Source: Lunularia cruciata (lineage: Eukaryota; Streptophyta; Marchantiopsida; Lunulariales; Lunulariaceae). From it: 64,000 bases of DNA. Position 1 is the stretch's first letter. The number at the start of each line of letters is the position of its first letter. The notes below the pieces were generated by a model, which made no database searches, had not been told where the DNA came from, and worked only from the letters and a program-made list of their open reading frames with translations. Below, in pieces: positions 1 to 10,550 of this stretch. Made by a program: the position numbers and the translations under genes. The stretch covers positions 65,972,944 to 66,036,943 of the forward strand of contig OX419755.1 of assembly GCA_948567375.1 (NCBI GenBank). Reading direction: 5' to 3'.

Positions 1-2
1 AT

Positions 3-2261
3 GAGAAAGGTCATATTGCACTCAGATGTCCCAAGAGAGGACAAAGGAGAGAACGAGAGCTGAAGATGGTAGGCAAGAGACCTCAACCAGTAAAGGGACG
101 ATAATCTGGGAGTTCAGCTTACAACTCAGAGGAGTGCCATGAGATAGTCAGCGATGAGGAGAGGTACTCAGCAGAAGAGCTGGATTGTGGAATGTTGGCA
201 GAATCACAGCTGTCCTCAAACGGTTCTGGATGGTTCTTGGACTCAGGAGCCACCTCTCATATCTGTTATCAGAAGGAGTTGTTCTCAACTCTTCAACCAC
301 TGAAGATTCCCAAGAGTGTCCGTTGTGGACCTGGGATTCTGAATCCAGTGTTAGGAACTGGCAAAGTTCCTATTGCCTTCATGGGATGTTCTGAAAAAGG
401 CTATTTGGAAAATGTACTGTATGTTCCAGATTACACCAAGAACTTGATATCAGTACATAGCCTCATGGAGCATGGTGTGGATGTTCTGTTTGAAAGCAAC
501 AGAAATCAATGTACTTTGAAGAAAGGAGAGCTGGTCCTTGGGTATGGTACTGCCAAAGGGAAGCTGTTCAAGTTGATGGAAGCTGATGGTTCTGATTCTG
601 CATTGGTAGCAGAAAACAGAAATGATATCCATCTCTGGCATTTGAGGTTAGGGCACTTGTCAGTGAAAAACCTATTTGCCCTGGAGAAGGTAGTGGATGG
701 GTTGAAACTAGATCCCAAAGGAAAACTCGAGTTCTGCATTGGGTGTGCAGAAGGTAAGGCACACAAGGCTCCTATTCCCAAGAAATCTTCATCTAGAGCT
801 TCTGGTATTCTAGATGTCATACATTCTGATGTATGGGGATACATGACTGAGAAGTCATTGAGTGGAGCAGCCTACTATATTTCTTTTGTGGATGATTACA
901 GTAGAAAGAGCTTTATCTATCTCATGAAAAGCAAGGATGAAGTGCTGCGAAAATTCCAGAAGTTTGTAGCCATGGCTGAGTTGCAGACTGGGAGGAAAGT
1001 CAAGCGATTGAGAACATATGGAGGCAGAGAGTACAGGAATGAGGAATTCCTCTCTTTTCTGTCCGAAAAAGGAATCCTCCTTGACTGTACTGCAAGAGAC
1101 AGTCCTGCACAGAATGGAGTTGCAGAAAGGTTGAATAGGACACTGGTGGACAAAGCATTGGCAATGCTCCAACATGCCAAGCTGGAGAGAAAGTTTTGGG
1201 GTGCTGCAATTAGCACTGCAAATTTTCTTAGAAATATCAGTGGTACCACAGCATTGCAAGGAAGAACTCCTGAAGAATGCTGGAGTGGTAAGACACCTAA
1301 TCTTTCAGCTTTGAAAGTCTTTGGATGTCCTGCCTATGTTCATATCCCCAAGGAGCAGAGGAGGAAGTTCACAAAGAAGGCTGAGAGAATGCTTTTTGTA
1401 GGATATGAAGAGGGATTGAAAGGATATCTTCTGTACAATCCTAAGTCTGGACAGATCATCAGAAGTAGAGATGTACTCTTTGATGAATTGAGGACTTGGA
1501 GTGAGAACAGTGATGAGTTGCAGAAGCAAGCTGATCAGTTTGATCAGCCTGATCAATCTATCTTCCCAAGCTGCAGAGTCAGTTTTTCGGATCAATCATC
1601 AGAAGAGCAATCTCTACCTGAAGCTGATGGTTCACCAAAGGAGAGTCTGAAGGTGTACAAAAGAAGGCCTAAACAGACAGTGGTTTCTGATTCTGATACT
1701 ACAGAAGGTGACTCCCACAAGCAGTCTGCAGATGCAGAATCTCTGAGTGAGACTCCAGAGATGTCAAGAGACGGCATGAATCTTCTGGGCACAGAGCCAA
1801 GAAGATCACAGAGAGATAGAAAACCTATTGACAGACTTGGGTTTCTATCAGAAGAGATGTTAGATGAATCTTACATCTGTCATGAAGATTGTGATCCAGA
1901 CACTTTACAGCAAGCTATGCTCAGACCAGATTCGAGTCAGTGGGAGTTGGCTATAGCAGAAGAGAAGAAGTCTCTTCAGACTAATGGTACATGGGTACTA
2001 GCTGATTTGCCACCAGGTAGGAAAGCAATTGGCTGCAAATGGGTTTTCAGGGTCAAACGGGGAGCTGAGAATGAGATCCTGAAGTACAAAGCAAGACTTG
2101 TTGCAAAGGGCTTCAATCAGAAAGCATCAATAGATTATTCAGAAACTTTTGCACCAGTTGCCAGGTATGGATCTATTCGCATGCTTCTAGCTCTTGCAGC
2201 AGAGAGAGATTGGGAAGTGGAGCAGTTAGATGTGAAAACAGCCTTCTCAATGGAGATTTGA
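3..2261 (+). pseudogene. copia Gag-Pol, first part (zinc knuckle end, protease, integrase, RT start)
   Basis: One frame runs from base 3 to the TGA at 2259-2261, broken only by TAA at 102-104. It opens with the second half of a CCHC knuckle (GHIALRC). The protease motif DSGATSH starts at about base 240. Next come the GAG-pre-integrase HLWHLRLGH and CIGC zinc ligands, and the integrase core with first Asp in VIHSDVWG and Glu in NGVAERLNR. The second catalytic position reads LRTYGGREY: the expected Asp is Tyr (codon 1017-1019), which should abolish strand transfer. The RT start (WVFRVKRG, KARLVAKGF, YSETFAPVA) follows, and the frame is lost just after DVKTAF. An acidic, Ser-rich linker at about 1500-1850 separates integrase from RT, as usual in copia. 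Confidence 0.9.
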
Positions 2262-3436
2262 GAGAGACTATTTACATGGATGTTCCAGATGGATATACTG
2301 AAGGCAAAGGAAAAGTATGCTTGCTTAAGAAGGCTTTATATGGCCTTAAGCAAGCTCCTAGAGCCTGGTATGAGAAACCGGACTCATACTTGAGAGAGCA
2401 GGATTTCAAACGAGCAGATTCTGACATGAGTGTGTATACTAGAGATGATGTATACATAGCTGTATATGTAGATGATCTGTTACTGTTGGGGAACAGTGAA
2501 TCTATCAAAGGAGTGATAGATTTCTTGTGCTCTGTTTTTGAGATGACTATCCTTGGTGCTGTAAAACTCGTTTTGGGAATCAAAGTGAGCAGAGACAAAG
2601 AAGCAGGATGGATCCGGATCAGCCAACCACAGTATGTGAGATCCATACTAGCTAAGTATCAGATGACAGAGGCAAATCCTGTCTCTACACCTCTTGATCT
2701 GGGGTGGAAGCACAGCAGAATCATAGATGGGGAGGTGAATCTCTGTGACAAAGTGTTGTATCAGAGTGCTCTTGGTTCTCTAATGTTTATCATGGTCTGT
2801 ACAAGACCAGATATATGCTATGCAGTGGGAGCACTAGCTAGATATACTAGCAACCCTGCACAAGTACATTGGAAAGGTGTAAAGAGAGTATTTAGGTACT
2901 TAAAGGGTACTCAAGATGCATTCTTGGAGTACAAAAGGCAAGGTAACATACTTGCTCCTACTCTTGAAGCATATACAGATGCTAGTTGGGGAGATGACAC
3001 AGATAACAGCAGATCAACTAGTGGATATGTAGTTATGCTTAGTGGTGGAGCAATCAGTTGGCGTAGTAAGCAGCAAACATCTGTTGCACTGTCTACTACT
3101 GAGGCAGAATTTATGGCTGCCTCAAATGCTACTCAAGAAGTCATCTGGAACAGGAGACTTCTTAAGGAGCTGGGTTTTGAGCAGAAAAGTCCTACTACAT
3201 TGTACTGTGACAATACAGGAAGTATAGCACTAAGCAAAAATCCTGTACATCACCCAAGGACTAAGCACATTGAGATTAGAAGAAGATTTGTAGAGGAGAA
3301 AGAAAAGGAGAATGTTGTGAAGTTAGTTTACTGTCCTACACAGGAGATGACAGCAGATGTGTTTACAAAAGCATTACCTAAAGATAAACACATGAAATGT
3401 GTAGTAGAAATGGGAATAGTCCTAAACTCTCATTAA
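2246..3436 (+). pseudogene. copia Pol, second part (RT and RNase H)
   Basis: Continues the previous protein in a shifted frame. The overlap at 2244-2250 fits loss of a single base between two codons, so this is one gene split by a frameshift. RT core motifs are KALYGLKQAPRAWY and the catalytic YVDDLLLLG (YVDD at 2465-2476). RNase H shows TDASWGDD, the STTEAEF Glu and the YCDN Asp, ending in ADVFTKAL as is typical of copia. The stop at 3434-3436 is the natural end, just before the polypurine tract. Apart from the frameshift the RT and RNase H catalytic acids are present, so decay looks recent relative to the gypsy copies further right. Confidence 0.9.
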
Positions 3437-3443
3437 GTGGGAG

Positions 3444-3850
3444 TGTTAGTTTAGTTAATCTCTAGTTTAGAGACTTCCCTTGACTTGAAGATTTTGTTAG
3501 AATCCTCTAGAAGCCCTGCCAAATATCCTCTACTTAGGGTAAAGAGTGGGCGCAGCCCTAATTAGGGTTAAGCAAAGCAACCCCCTAGGGTTTGCTTAAG
3601 TGTATATAAGAGTGTTTTCTACTCCTGTTTCAGTCAGTTCTTCAACAAGGGTGATTCCCGACACCTCTTCCTTGCATTTCGTGAAGTCCTGAGTTGCCTA
3701 ACATCATCTCAGGATTGTCTTTGGATATCTCAGTATTAGAGGCTACTAGTGCTGCGTGAGAGAACCTACTTGATGCTTGTGAGCTGTGATACAAGAGGAG
3801 AGATCTAGTATTGCAGTAGTGACGTCTGATACATCAGAGATCAGAGGGAG
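3444..3850 (+). repeat. copia 3' LTR (end uncertain)
   Basis: Begins TGTTAGTTTAG directly after the purine-rich AAGTGGGAG, the expected polypurine-tract/LTR border. A TATA box (TATATAA, 3603-3609) sits about 160 bases in and would mark the U3 promoter. The LTR must extend past about 3640, where transcription would start. Its CA end and target-site duplication cannot be fixed without the 5' LTR, so 3850 is a guess. Confidence 0.6.
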
Positions 3851-4299
3851 TGATAGACCTTCCACTTCAAAGAGTAGGAAGCTTGGTTCATATCAAAGTG
3901 CATATGAAAGGTAACCAAGATATGCTCAAACCGAGAAGAGTGCTAAATCCCTAAAGTAGATGGAGTGAACTAAACAAAACACGAAGCAAAGGCATAATGG
4001 CAACATATCGAGAACAACATATATAAAGAACTAGTATGCAACGTGTATTCGGTAACCGCTATGCAACATAAGGCGAGAAATGTAATTCATTGGGTAATCG
4101 ACCACCTACAAGCAACGCTTGAACAATGAAAGTAAGCTAAAGTCTGGAGTCGGGCAGGAACCTTGAGATCGGAAGTCATGTATGAACCATGAAACATGCA
4201 AACAGCGAACGAATAGTAATAGAGAAGGAATTAGTTGAGGACGGGAGGAGTGGAGCGATGCGGGAGCAAAGTGGATATTGTTTTGTCTGAGTCGGAGCA
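3851..4299. other. intergenic, no gene seen
   Basis: Purine-rich unique-looking sequence between the copia LTR and the minisatellite tract. No reading frame with a recognisable domain was found on either strand. Part of the left end may still belong to the copia LTR. Confidence 0.5.
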
Positions 4300-5490
4300 A
4301 AGCGTAACAGGACTGGATATTAGGAGATGAGAGCAGAAGCCGATGAGAACAGGACTGGATATAGAGAAATGAGGACAGAAGCCTTCCAGGAACGGGGGAT
4401 CCAGAACTCATTAAATGCAATGAGATGCAAGGTAGGTAAAATATACAGGATATGTAACATTAGCAATATGGCAGACCTCTGATCGAACGATAGCAGAAAT
4501 AAACCTAACCTGGAAACCTGTGAGGAGTAATATATATACCTATATATACCTATATACCAATAACCTGCATTTGCACAGCGGAAACAGACCAGATCGTGCC
4601 AGTAGAGAAATAAAATCGACTTGATGAGCCAGAAGAGAAAGCTTCATGTAGTCCCAAGTAGGAAAACCATGTAGAAGCTAGGAAAACGCAAGTCGAGGAA
4701 GAACTGGGCTGGAATAGGACTGGATAGAGTATATCACAACATGCGCTCTGAATGTTTAGCGTTCTAGGACTCATGCGTCCTAGAATGCTAAACAGCTGAA
4801 GGAAGCAGAAGGCAGTCATAGTAAGCCTTCACGAAAGCACGTACAACTTCATCAGTGCCAAAGTAGCTGAGCGAATGTCAGTACCCCTCGTACTGAATTT
4901 CTGTTCCGAAGCTCATGAGTGCCAAGGCAAACTCGGTTGCTCCCCAAAGTGACTGCATATGAGAGATGAAAACAGAAGCCATTCGATGCTGGGGAATCTG
5001 GGACTCAATAAATGCAGATAAGGTGTATGCACAATGGCAATGAAATGATCGAATTAACAGAAACTAACTGAAAGGAACATGCGGAAAGGAGATGAAATGT
5101 AACGTGCAGAACGGAATTCAATCAAAGCAACTGCATCAGAAATTGATCCGAAGCGAAAAGACTTGCAGAGAAACTGTTAATCAACCCGTGGAAACGAAAA
5201 GGGTAATCAATGCATGGAGAGGAATGGAAATGAAGAACAAAGTGACTGGATCACAGCATCCTCTAAGGACTCATGAGTCCTAAAACACTGAACACGGAAG
5301 GAAGCAGACAGGCGGTCGTAGTAAGACTTCACGTTCTAGACATATTTGAGAAATGGAGTAGAACCCGTTCTTCGAACCGGGATCCAGACCCACTAAGTAT
5401 GGAACCGGACGTTCTAACCATATTTGAGAAACGGGAGCAGAAGCCATTCGAAACGGGGGATGCAGAACCTACTTAGTATGAAACCGAGAA
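4300..5490. repeat. diverged minisatellite-like tract with several repeat types
   Basis: Three repeat types are interleaved. (1) A 42-bp tandem pair at 4306-4347 and 4348-4389, each starting AACAGGACTGGATAT. (2) A 67-bp unit at 4767-4833 and again at 5267-5333, same length with scattered substitutions, starting GGACTCATG and ending CTTCACG. (3) A 78-bp tandem pair at 5331-5408 and 5409-5487, each starting ACGTTCTA and ending near GAACCGGA/AAACCGAGA; looser relatives occur at about 4368-4420 and 4960-5016 with the core CAGAAGCC. No coding potential is evident. The tract lies downstream of the minus-strand trihelix gene. Confidence 0.65.
4753..4794. repeat. perfect-arm hairpin inside the 67-bp repeat
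   Basis: Left arm TGTTTAGC + TTCTAGGAC (4753-4760, 4762-4770), six-base loop 4771-4776, right arm GTCCTAGAA + GCTAAACA (4777-4785, 4787-4794), with a single unpaired position on each side. The second 67-bp unit keeps only a 16-bp perfect palindrome at 5266-5281 (AGGACTCATGAGTCCT). Confidence 0.8.
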
Positions 5491-5784
5491 TGTGCATATG
5501 AAATGCAAGCATGAACAGTGTGCAAATCGAAATGAATTGCATCTAAGGAAATGGAATTTAAGTGAACCTAACATTACGAAGATAAGCAAAAGTAAAGACA
5601 TAATTGATACATTTCACGAGTAGCACCTACAGAGAACTAGTATACATCATGTAATAACAACCAAAACACAACAGATTGCATCTGAAATTGAAAGCCGGGG
5701 AGAATGTTCTAACCATATTGTGTAATGGAATACCGTTTTAAACAATCCAGTTCCACATCATAAACAGTTTTAACCATATTATAC

Positions 5785-6235
5785 TCAAGACTCAAAAAAG
5801 TTCCGAGTGGAGTAAAAGTCACCTTCATCTGCTGGAGAAGGAACAGAAGTATCAATGACCAGATTCCCATTTCCCGGCTTGCTATTCAAGTACCAGTCCA
5901 CCATTGCGTCGTATATTTCCAGATGAAAAACAATAGGAAGTCGAGCTTCCTTCCTCTCGGAACCCGAAAGTTGCCAAAAGGATGGCCTCCCACTAGGAAT
6001 GGCCCGTTGATACTCATACACTTTTTTGAATTCTAATGCCATTCTGTACCAACGATCCTTACACTGTTGACCACTTCGATGAACACCATGTTCCCAACAA
6101 TAATCCTCAACCGCAAGCCATTTCTCTTTGGCACCCCGATGCTTGTCATGTTTGTCGTTTTCTTCCCGCTTCGCAGCTTGCAGAACTAAACATTCAGTTA
6201 CTGACCAATTTGTTTTCTTGTAAACTCGACCCTCT
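5785..6235 (-). CDS. trihelix (GT-factor/ASR3-like) DNA-binding protein, last exon
   Basis: About 150 residues holding one Myb/SANT-like trihelix domain. The helices are marked by NWSVTECLVLQAAKREE, EKWLAVEDYCWEHGVHRS and QQCKDRWYRMALEFKKVYEY, followed by the family's conserved segment FWQLSGSERKEARLP...EIYDAM. That pattern (RS-QC-RW, then FW, then RKE-LP) is characteristic of plant trihelix transcription factors of the ASR3-like single-domain type, nuclear proteins that bind GT-rich DNA. A good acceptor (TTCTTTGCAG) ends at 6236, and the open frame upstream of it lacks family similarity, so I start the exon at 6235. The domain is intact and there is no stop before the end, unlike the surrounding TE genes, so this is probably a live host gene. 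The 5' exons are uncertain. Confidence 0.72.
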
Positions 6236-8959
6236 CTGCAAAGAAAGTCAATCACACAATACCGTGCTGTAAGGACCCCTGACAGCTCAAACAAGAGTTC
6301 AATGTGGAAATTATACGATGCAGAAGATATTTTCAAGTTTCGCCAAGATGGAGTGCAGACCCCAGATTCTATAAAATGTCAAACGATTAAATCGGAAATT
6401 GTGGAAGACCTAGATTAGACCACTCAAAGGATACGTCTCACACGGACAAAAATGCTCATAATTTCTCTCAGGTTTGGTGGGCATCTCCAGTAGTAGTGTT
6501 CAAACAACTGAATGTTTTAAGAATTTGGTGTCTGCTCTGTAAAACTTCTGCAAAATTACCCATACATGAAGCCTAACTGTGCCCGCCCGCTGAGACAAGG
6601 CCAAAGAGCACGCACTCATAACAGGAAAATCATGAGCTAATGACAAGTCTGGTCCTTTCAAACTCAATAGCACATAAGCTAAGACAAGTTTGCATTCAAC
6701 AGAGCTGCAACATGAATCCTAGCCTTCGCTACTGTATAGAGGTTAAGACTCTAGCCTACTTACAACTGTGCTTGCATTCCAAGTGCTCCCAAAAGACCCT
6801 TTCAATGTAGTGCTTGGAATGCTGTTCAGTACAGGAAAAGCTTGGGGACAGAAAATGAAAATATAATTAGCAGTGGTGCCAAACTGAACGAGGCGCTTGG
6901 ATATACGCCGAAACTTTCCTCTTTGATATATTTCGTGCACAGGTCTAGATCACAGTTCATAGAGTGTTCGTACACAGGATTGGAGGGATAAAAGAAGTGC
7001 AGACCTGGAGAAAAAGAAGAACAAACTCCAAACAACACAGAAACAGCCTGCTTATCAGTTGTCTACAGACACTTGCAGGAATGGCCCATGCGCAGCTCGT
7101 AAGAGCCATAATATGCAAGATACGTTATCCTGCAATGGCAGATATCGTTGAAATGACTACCAAAACAGTGATCTCTGCTCAAGCCCGTAAATTCAAGGTT
7201 CTAGAATAGAACTCACTGGCATATATCCTTAACTGCACTTGAGTTCAGGCGAGGACCAGCACTTCCCTGACTGCAATCAATGTCATACAGCCAAGAACAT
7301 CATCATCACAATGGTAAAGAAGACGTACAATGGGATGCTCCTGTTTGCGGGGACACGGGTCAGGTCTGTGGTGTATGTTCGATTAGATGAAAAAGAAGTA
7401 TGAGCATGTGGAGAGAGCCTCCTGCTTACATATACCAACAGATGGCACTTCAGACATGAGGTATCGGGAATTTTCTGGGGCACACAAAAACGCGGTGTGA
7501 ATCCTAAAGTAAGATGCTTGTTGAGATAGTGCTACACCAAACCATGGACCACCAACTTACAAAGGTATCTTATAACAGAATTTCGCATTTCTTCAGACAA
7601 CGCTATCGGCTGTGTTGACCATCGAACATATCGGTTGGATTCAATCTCTTGACTGTTTGATGCGCAATAAAGCGCCCCACAATGGCCAATCGGATGTACA
7701 TCCAAAGAACAAGTACACCGTTATGATTTGAAGGATCCTCTGACCTACAAGGACCGAGTGTGGATAATTTACGCAACTTCCTCATATAGTGAAGGTTTAC
7801 TTAGCGAGCCTGTATTCGAGGAGGATTCTTTATTGATACCCTTAAACTTCGTGGGTGGATACTTACAAAATAGAAAGGAAGGCGTTCTGGTCCTGTTAAT
7901 AAATTCTATGGTGTATACTCTATCCCGCTTTTGGTTCTGAAGGAAGTGGTCCCCTGATAGATGATAGAAATGTCTATATCTGGTAAGACGATCAGTGTTC
8001 CCGTTCCAACTCCCAATAATTTAGAAGACAGAGTTTTTTCATTACTCCAGGATTTTAAGAGCAATGCTGCACACAACAGAGTCTCTGAAGTGGCTATGTC
8101 GACATTCTATAGCCTCGGAAAGAAAATGTCCCCAGTTAACTACTTGCCGAACTAAGAAAGTCAAACTCGCAGAAGTGGCTCTCTAACGACAACAAGTCAG
8201 ATTGAGCCTTCTTCTCATCTAAGAGAAATGATACCTCATCGAAGATCCCGAAATGAAGGTTTTTCCACTGGAGCCTGGGCGTTCGCCAGGGCCAGGGCAT
8301 GCACCAGGATCAGGGCATTTCGTTGAGCTCTGCACTTAGAGACGCTCTGCCAGATTGCTATCATAAGTACACACTTTAAACCTTCCGATGGAAGCCAAAG
8401 AGAGCGATGTTATAACAATCACGCCATCAAGTCCAACTTAGGAATTTATCCAACATCGCCTATCAACTTCCATGTCAGCAGTTCGCCCACGTCAGTTGCT
8501 GAACCGAAGATGGCTCACCGCTAGAACGGGCTCTAGAGCAAGAGTTGCAACAGCGCAAAAACGGCATTGCTATTGATAACATTGAAATCCGCCAAAAGAC
8601 TCCCTGCAAGGAGTGTGCAGAGAAGGAGCTTTACAACTCCTACAACTCAGTATTTATATACCAGATTGTAAATTCAATCAGATTCAGCTCCGCTTTGTAT
8701 GGTACTGAAGGTCTTAACCAGAGGACAAGTCACGCGATCATCGAATGCAGAAAGCAAGGAGAATAAATCAAACACAGTTCACCATGTAGACATTTGGGCA
8801 GCATTGAGTCCTCGAATTTCCCCGAACCAATCTCCGACCTAATTGTACGTTTCAAAGCTAATTGACCGATTATGTTGGATACATATGCTTCTGGACAGCA
8901 ACCAGAACTATACCTGGCAAATATACATGGTGCTTCAAGACCTACAAGCATTACCTCAC
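6236..8959 (-). other. probable intron of the trihelix gene; no other gene seen
   Basis: 2.7 kb without a convincing reading frame on either strand. Under the proposed model it would be a phase-2 intron from GTGAGG (8959) to TTTGCAG (6236). If the 5' exons are wrong, this is simply upstream sequence. Base composition is less AT-rich than the 41-47 kb gap. A small GC-rich patch with CAGGGC repeats lies at about 8265-8320. Confidence 0.4.
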
Positions 8960-9129
8960 TTCTCTTCCAAAGACTCATTCCACTGATTTCCTTCGGGAGT
9001 ACGATGATGCAAAATATCTACCTCTCCTCCATAGCCGCGTTTCACTGGCGAAAGTGACCCTCCGTCCTTACCATCATCGACGACGGTACCATCATTTCTT
9101 CTGAAGCAAGCGCACCAATCATCATCGCC
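8960..9129 (-). CDS. candidate internal exon of the trihelix gene
   Basis: An open, hydrophilic, acid- and Gly-rich stretch (GDDDWCACFRRNDG, DDGKDGGSLSPVKRG) of about 57 codons, the sort of disordered N-terminal region that trihelix proteins often have. It is bounded by an acceptor-like GTGTGAGCAG with a possible CTAAG branch site, and by a donor-like AA/GTGAGG. Its two-base overhang matches the phase of the exon starting at 6235. There is no in-frame ATG, so another exon is needed upstream. Proposed from splice phase and composition only; no homology is claimed. Confidence 0.32.
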
Positions 9130-9217
9130 CTGCTCACACAATCTTAGCGCCTCGGCAACGCAAGCAGGCCACGACCTGGTACAACTACGCGCCTCATCAA
9201 GAAACAGCAGATGTCAC

Positions 9218-9259
9218 TTCCTCTCGAAGGAGATCCACTGCCGATTCCATTTTACTCAT
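9218..9259 (-). CDS. candidate first coding exon of the trihelix gene
   Basis: Starts at an ATG (9257-9259) and encodes MSKMESAVDLLREE, then meets a weak donor (GTGACA). Joining it to the acceptor at 9130 keeps the frame and removes an 88-base intron. Without splicing the frame closes six codons later. The CT-rich tract at 9529-9555 would lie in the 5' UTR or core promoter. The donor is poor, so this exon is tentative. Confidence 0.25.
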
Positions 9260-9528
9260 CCCGTTATCTTCCTCTCGATGAGATCATTATCCCTTTGATA
9301 AAGCCAAAAACGAACCCGTTTCAACACCTGAATCCAGTGGCAAAAACTTTATCCGAACTATCTAATTCCTTCTCCTACAACTCAAATTTCCAAATTCTCC
9401 TTCTCAATGACTCAAATTATCTGGTTATCCTCCACGTCTTGAAATCCCACACCCTCCAGGTTCTTTCCCCTAGATCACAATTCCCGGGGGGTTCTTTTCT
9501 GACGTTCAAATTGCTCACACTTCTCGGA

Positions 9529-9555
9529 GGGGAGAGAGAGAGCGAGAGAGAGAAG
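9529..9555 (-). promoter_or_regulatory. GA/CT microsatellite, possible 5' UTR pyrimidine tract
   Basis: A (GA)n run interrupted by one GC on the plus strand, reading as CTCTCTC on the minus strand. CT-rich tracts just upstream of the start codon are common in plant 5' UTRs and core promoters (Y patch). Here it lies 270 bases upstream of the candidate ATG on the same strand. Confidence 0.35.
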
Positions 9556-10261
9556 CAACTGCGATGAATCATGGACGAGGATTATGAACGGACGGATGGA
9601 TTCGGAACGGGCGAGGATGGAACTCCACGCGTCGGCTCCATATTGTGGGTAGCTTCGAAGCTCTGCAAACCGTGAACCAACAGACTTAACCCGGTTGGAA
9701 CCACAATTTCGTTTCGCCATAACGGCGCAACGAAGTTGGCTCTTTTTGCCCCTAAAAGTTGAGAATTGAGGGAACTTGTATTCTTCCAGTTCGATAACTT
9801 CGAGGAATTCGAGTTCTCGGGTTGCTATTGTTGAGGAAATTACCTGCGTGCTTCCCGGCATATAACTCATGCTGTTCACTAACCTGGTAAGTGGGACCAG
9901 AGTTACCAATGTTTAAGGGCCGTAGGAAACGTTAGTAGTATAAGTACATCTCAGCCTTTTAGGTCACTGTGATTCAGTATAGTAGGGGGTTTCAGAAATA
10001 GTTTTATGAAGTTCTGGATATTTTCATATAGATTATTATGAAGCTTTGACTAAATTGGTACTTGGTGCGGGGAAGAAGAAAGAGTCACACAGTTTTGGCT
10101 AAGTTCTTTATTATTAGCAAACTCCATGAGAAATAATGCCTGGAAAATAAGGGATATGGAGTTTTCCATTCTCACCCCGGAATGCATTAATTACATATTA
10201 GGGTTAATAAAGTATCTGGTTTAGGGTGAATATGGTTTGCACGGGGTGCCGCTCGATACAA
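9556..10261. other. intergenic, possible promoter side of the trihelix gene
   Basis: No domain-bearing frame. An open minus-strand stretch at 9475-9909 runs through the CT repeat and has no ATG near its start, so I do not call it a gene. Confidence 0.45.
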
Positions 10262-10550
10262 TATGTTAATTTAAGATTAAATGAGATTTTGATTGTCGCT
10301 GCTTGTAGCCGCTTGATGGTGCTTGTAGCTGCTTGTTGCCGCTAGTAATTGCTCGTTGCCATTGCTAGCGGCTAGATAATGTGTTGGTAATATGCTAATT
10401 TAGTATTAAATGGGATTTTGCTTGTCGTTGCTTGTCGTTGCTCGTCATTGCTGGTCGCTGCTCATAGCCGCTTGATGGTGCCCAAAGCTCAAAGCTCATT
10501 GGCGGCCAAAGCCGCTCGTTGCCCCTAGTAGTCGCTTGATAGTGCAAGTT
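10262..10550. repeat. GCTTGT(C/A)G-rich low-complexity repeat, duplicated about 129 bp apart
   Basis: Short variants of GCTTGTAGCC, GCTTGATGG and GCTCGTTGCC recur. The tract contains a larger direct duplication: the block TAATTTAAGATTAAATGAG at about 10267 and TAATTTAGTATTAAATGGG at about 10396, each followed by a run of GCTTGTCG-type units. Confidence 0.7.

Larger units (their letters stand above)
1..3850 (+). mobile_element. Ty1/copia LTR retrotransposon, 5' end outside the window
   Basis: Domain order is Gag zinc knuckle end, aspartic protease, integrase, reverse transcriptase, RNase H, then a purine-rich tract and a 3' LTR. Protease-IN-RT-RH is the order that defines copia elements. The 5' LTR and most of gag lie before base 1. 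The 3' limit is approximate because no second LTR is present to mark its end. The element is damaged: a TAA at 102-104, a Tyr in place of the second integrase Asp at 1017-1019, and a one-base deletion near 2246. It is the best preserved RT-bearing unit in the window by open-frame length. Confidence 0.93.

Noticed and set aside
3880-3915. Possible second copia primer site (CATATCAAAGTGC)
   Set aside because: Too unlike TGGTATCAGAGC, and a primer site should not follow a 3' LTR; not enough to propose a tandem element.
4106-4819. Minus-strand frames in the minisatellite tract
   Set aside because: Repeat-driven, Ser/Leu-rich, no conserved domain.
6036-6272. 78-codon plus-strand frame opposite the trihelix exon
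   Set aside because: Antisense shadow of the conserved DNA-binding exon.
9475-9909. 144-codon minus-strand open frame over the GA/CT repeat
   Set aside because: It has no ATG near its start, runs through the microsatellite and shows no domain; more likely 5' UTR or promoter.
10262-10550. CRISPR-like array
   Set aside because: Units are degenerate and contiguous, without unique spacers; the genome is eukaryotic.
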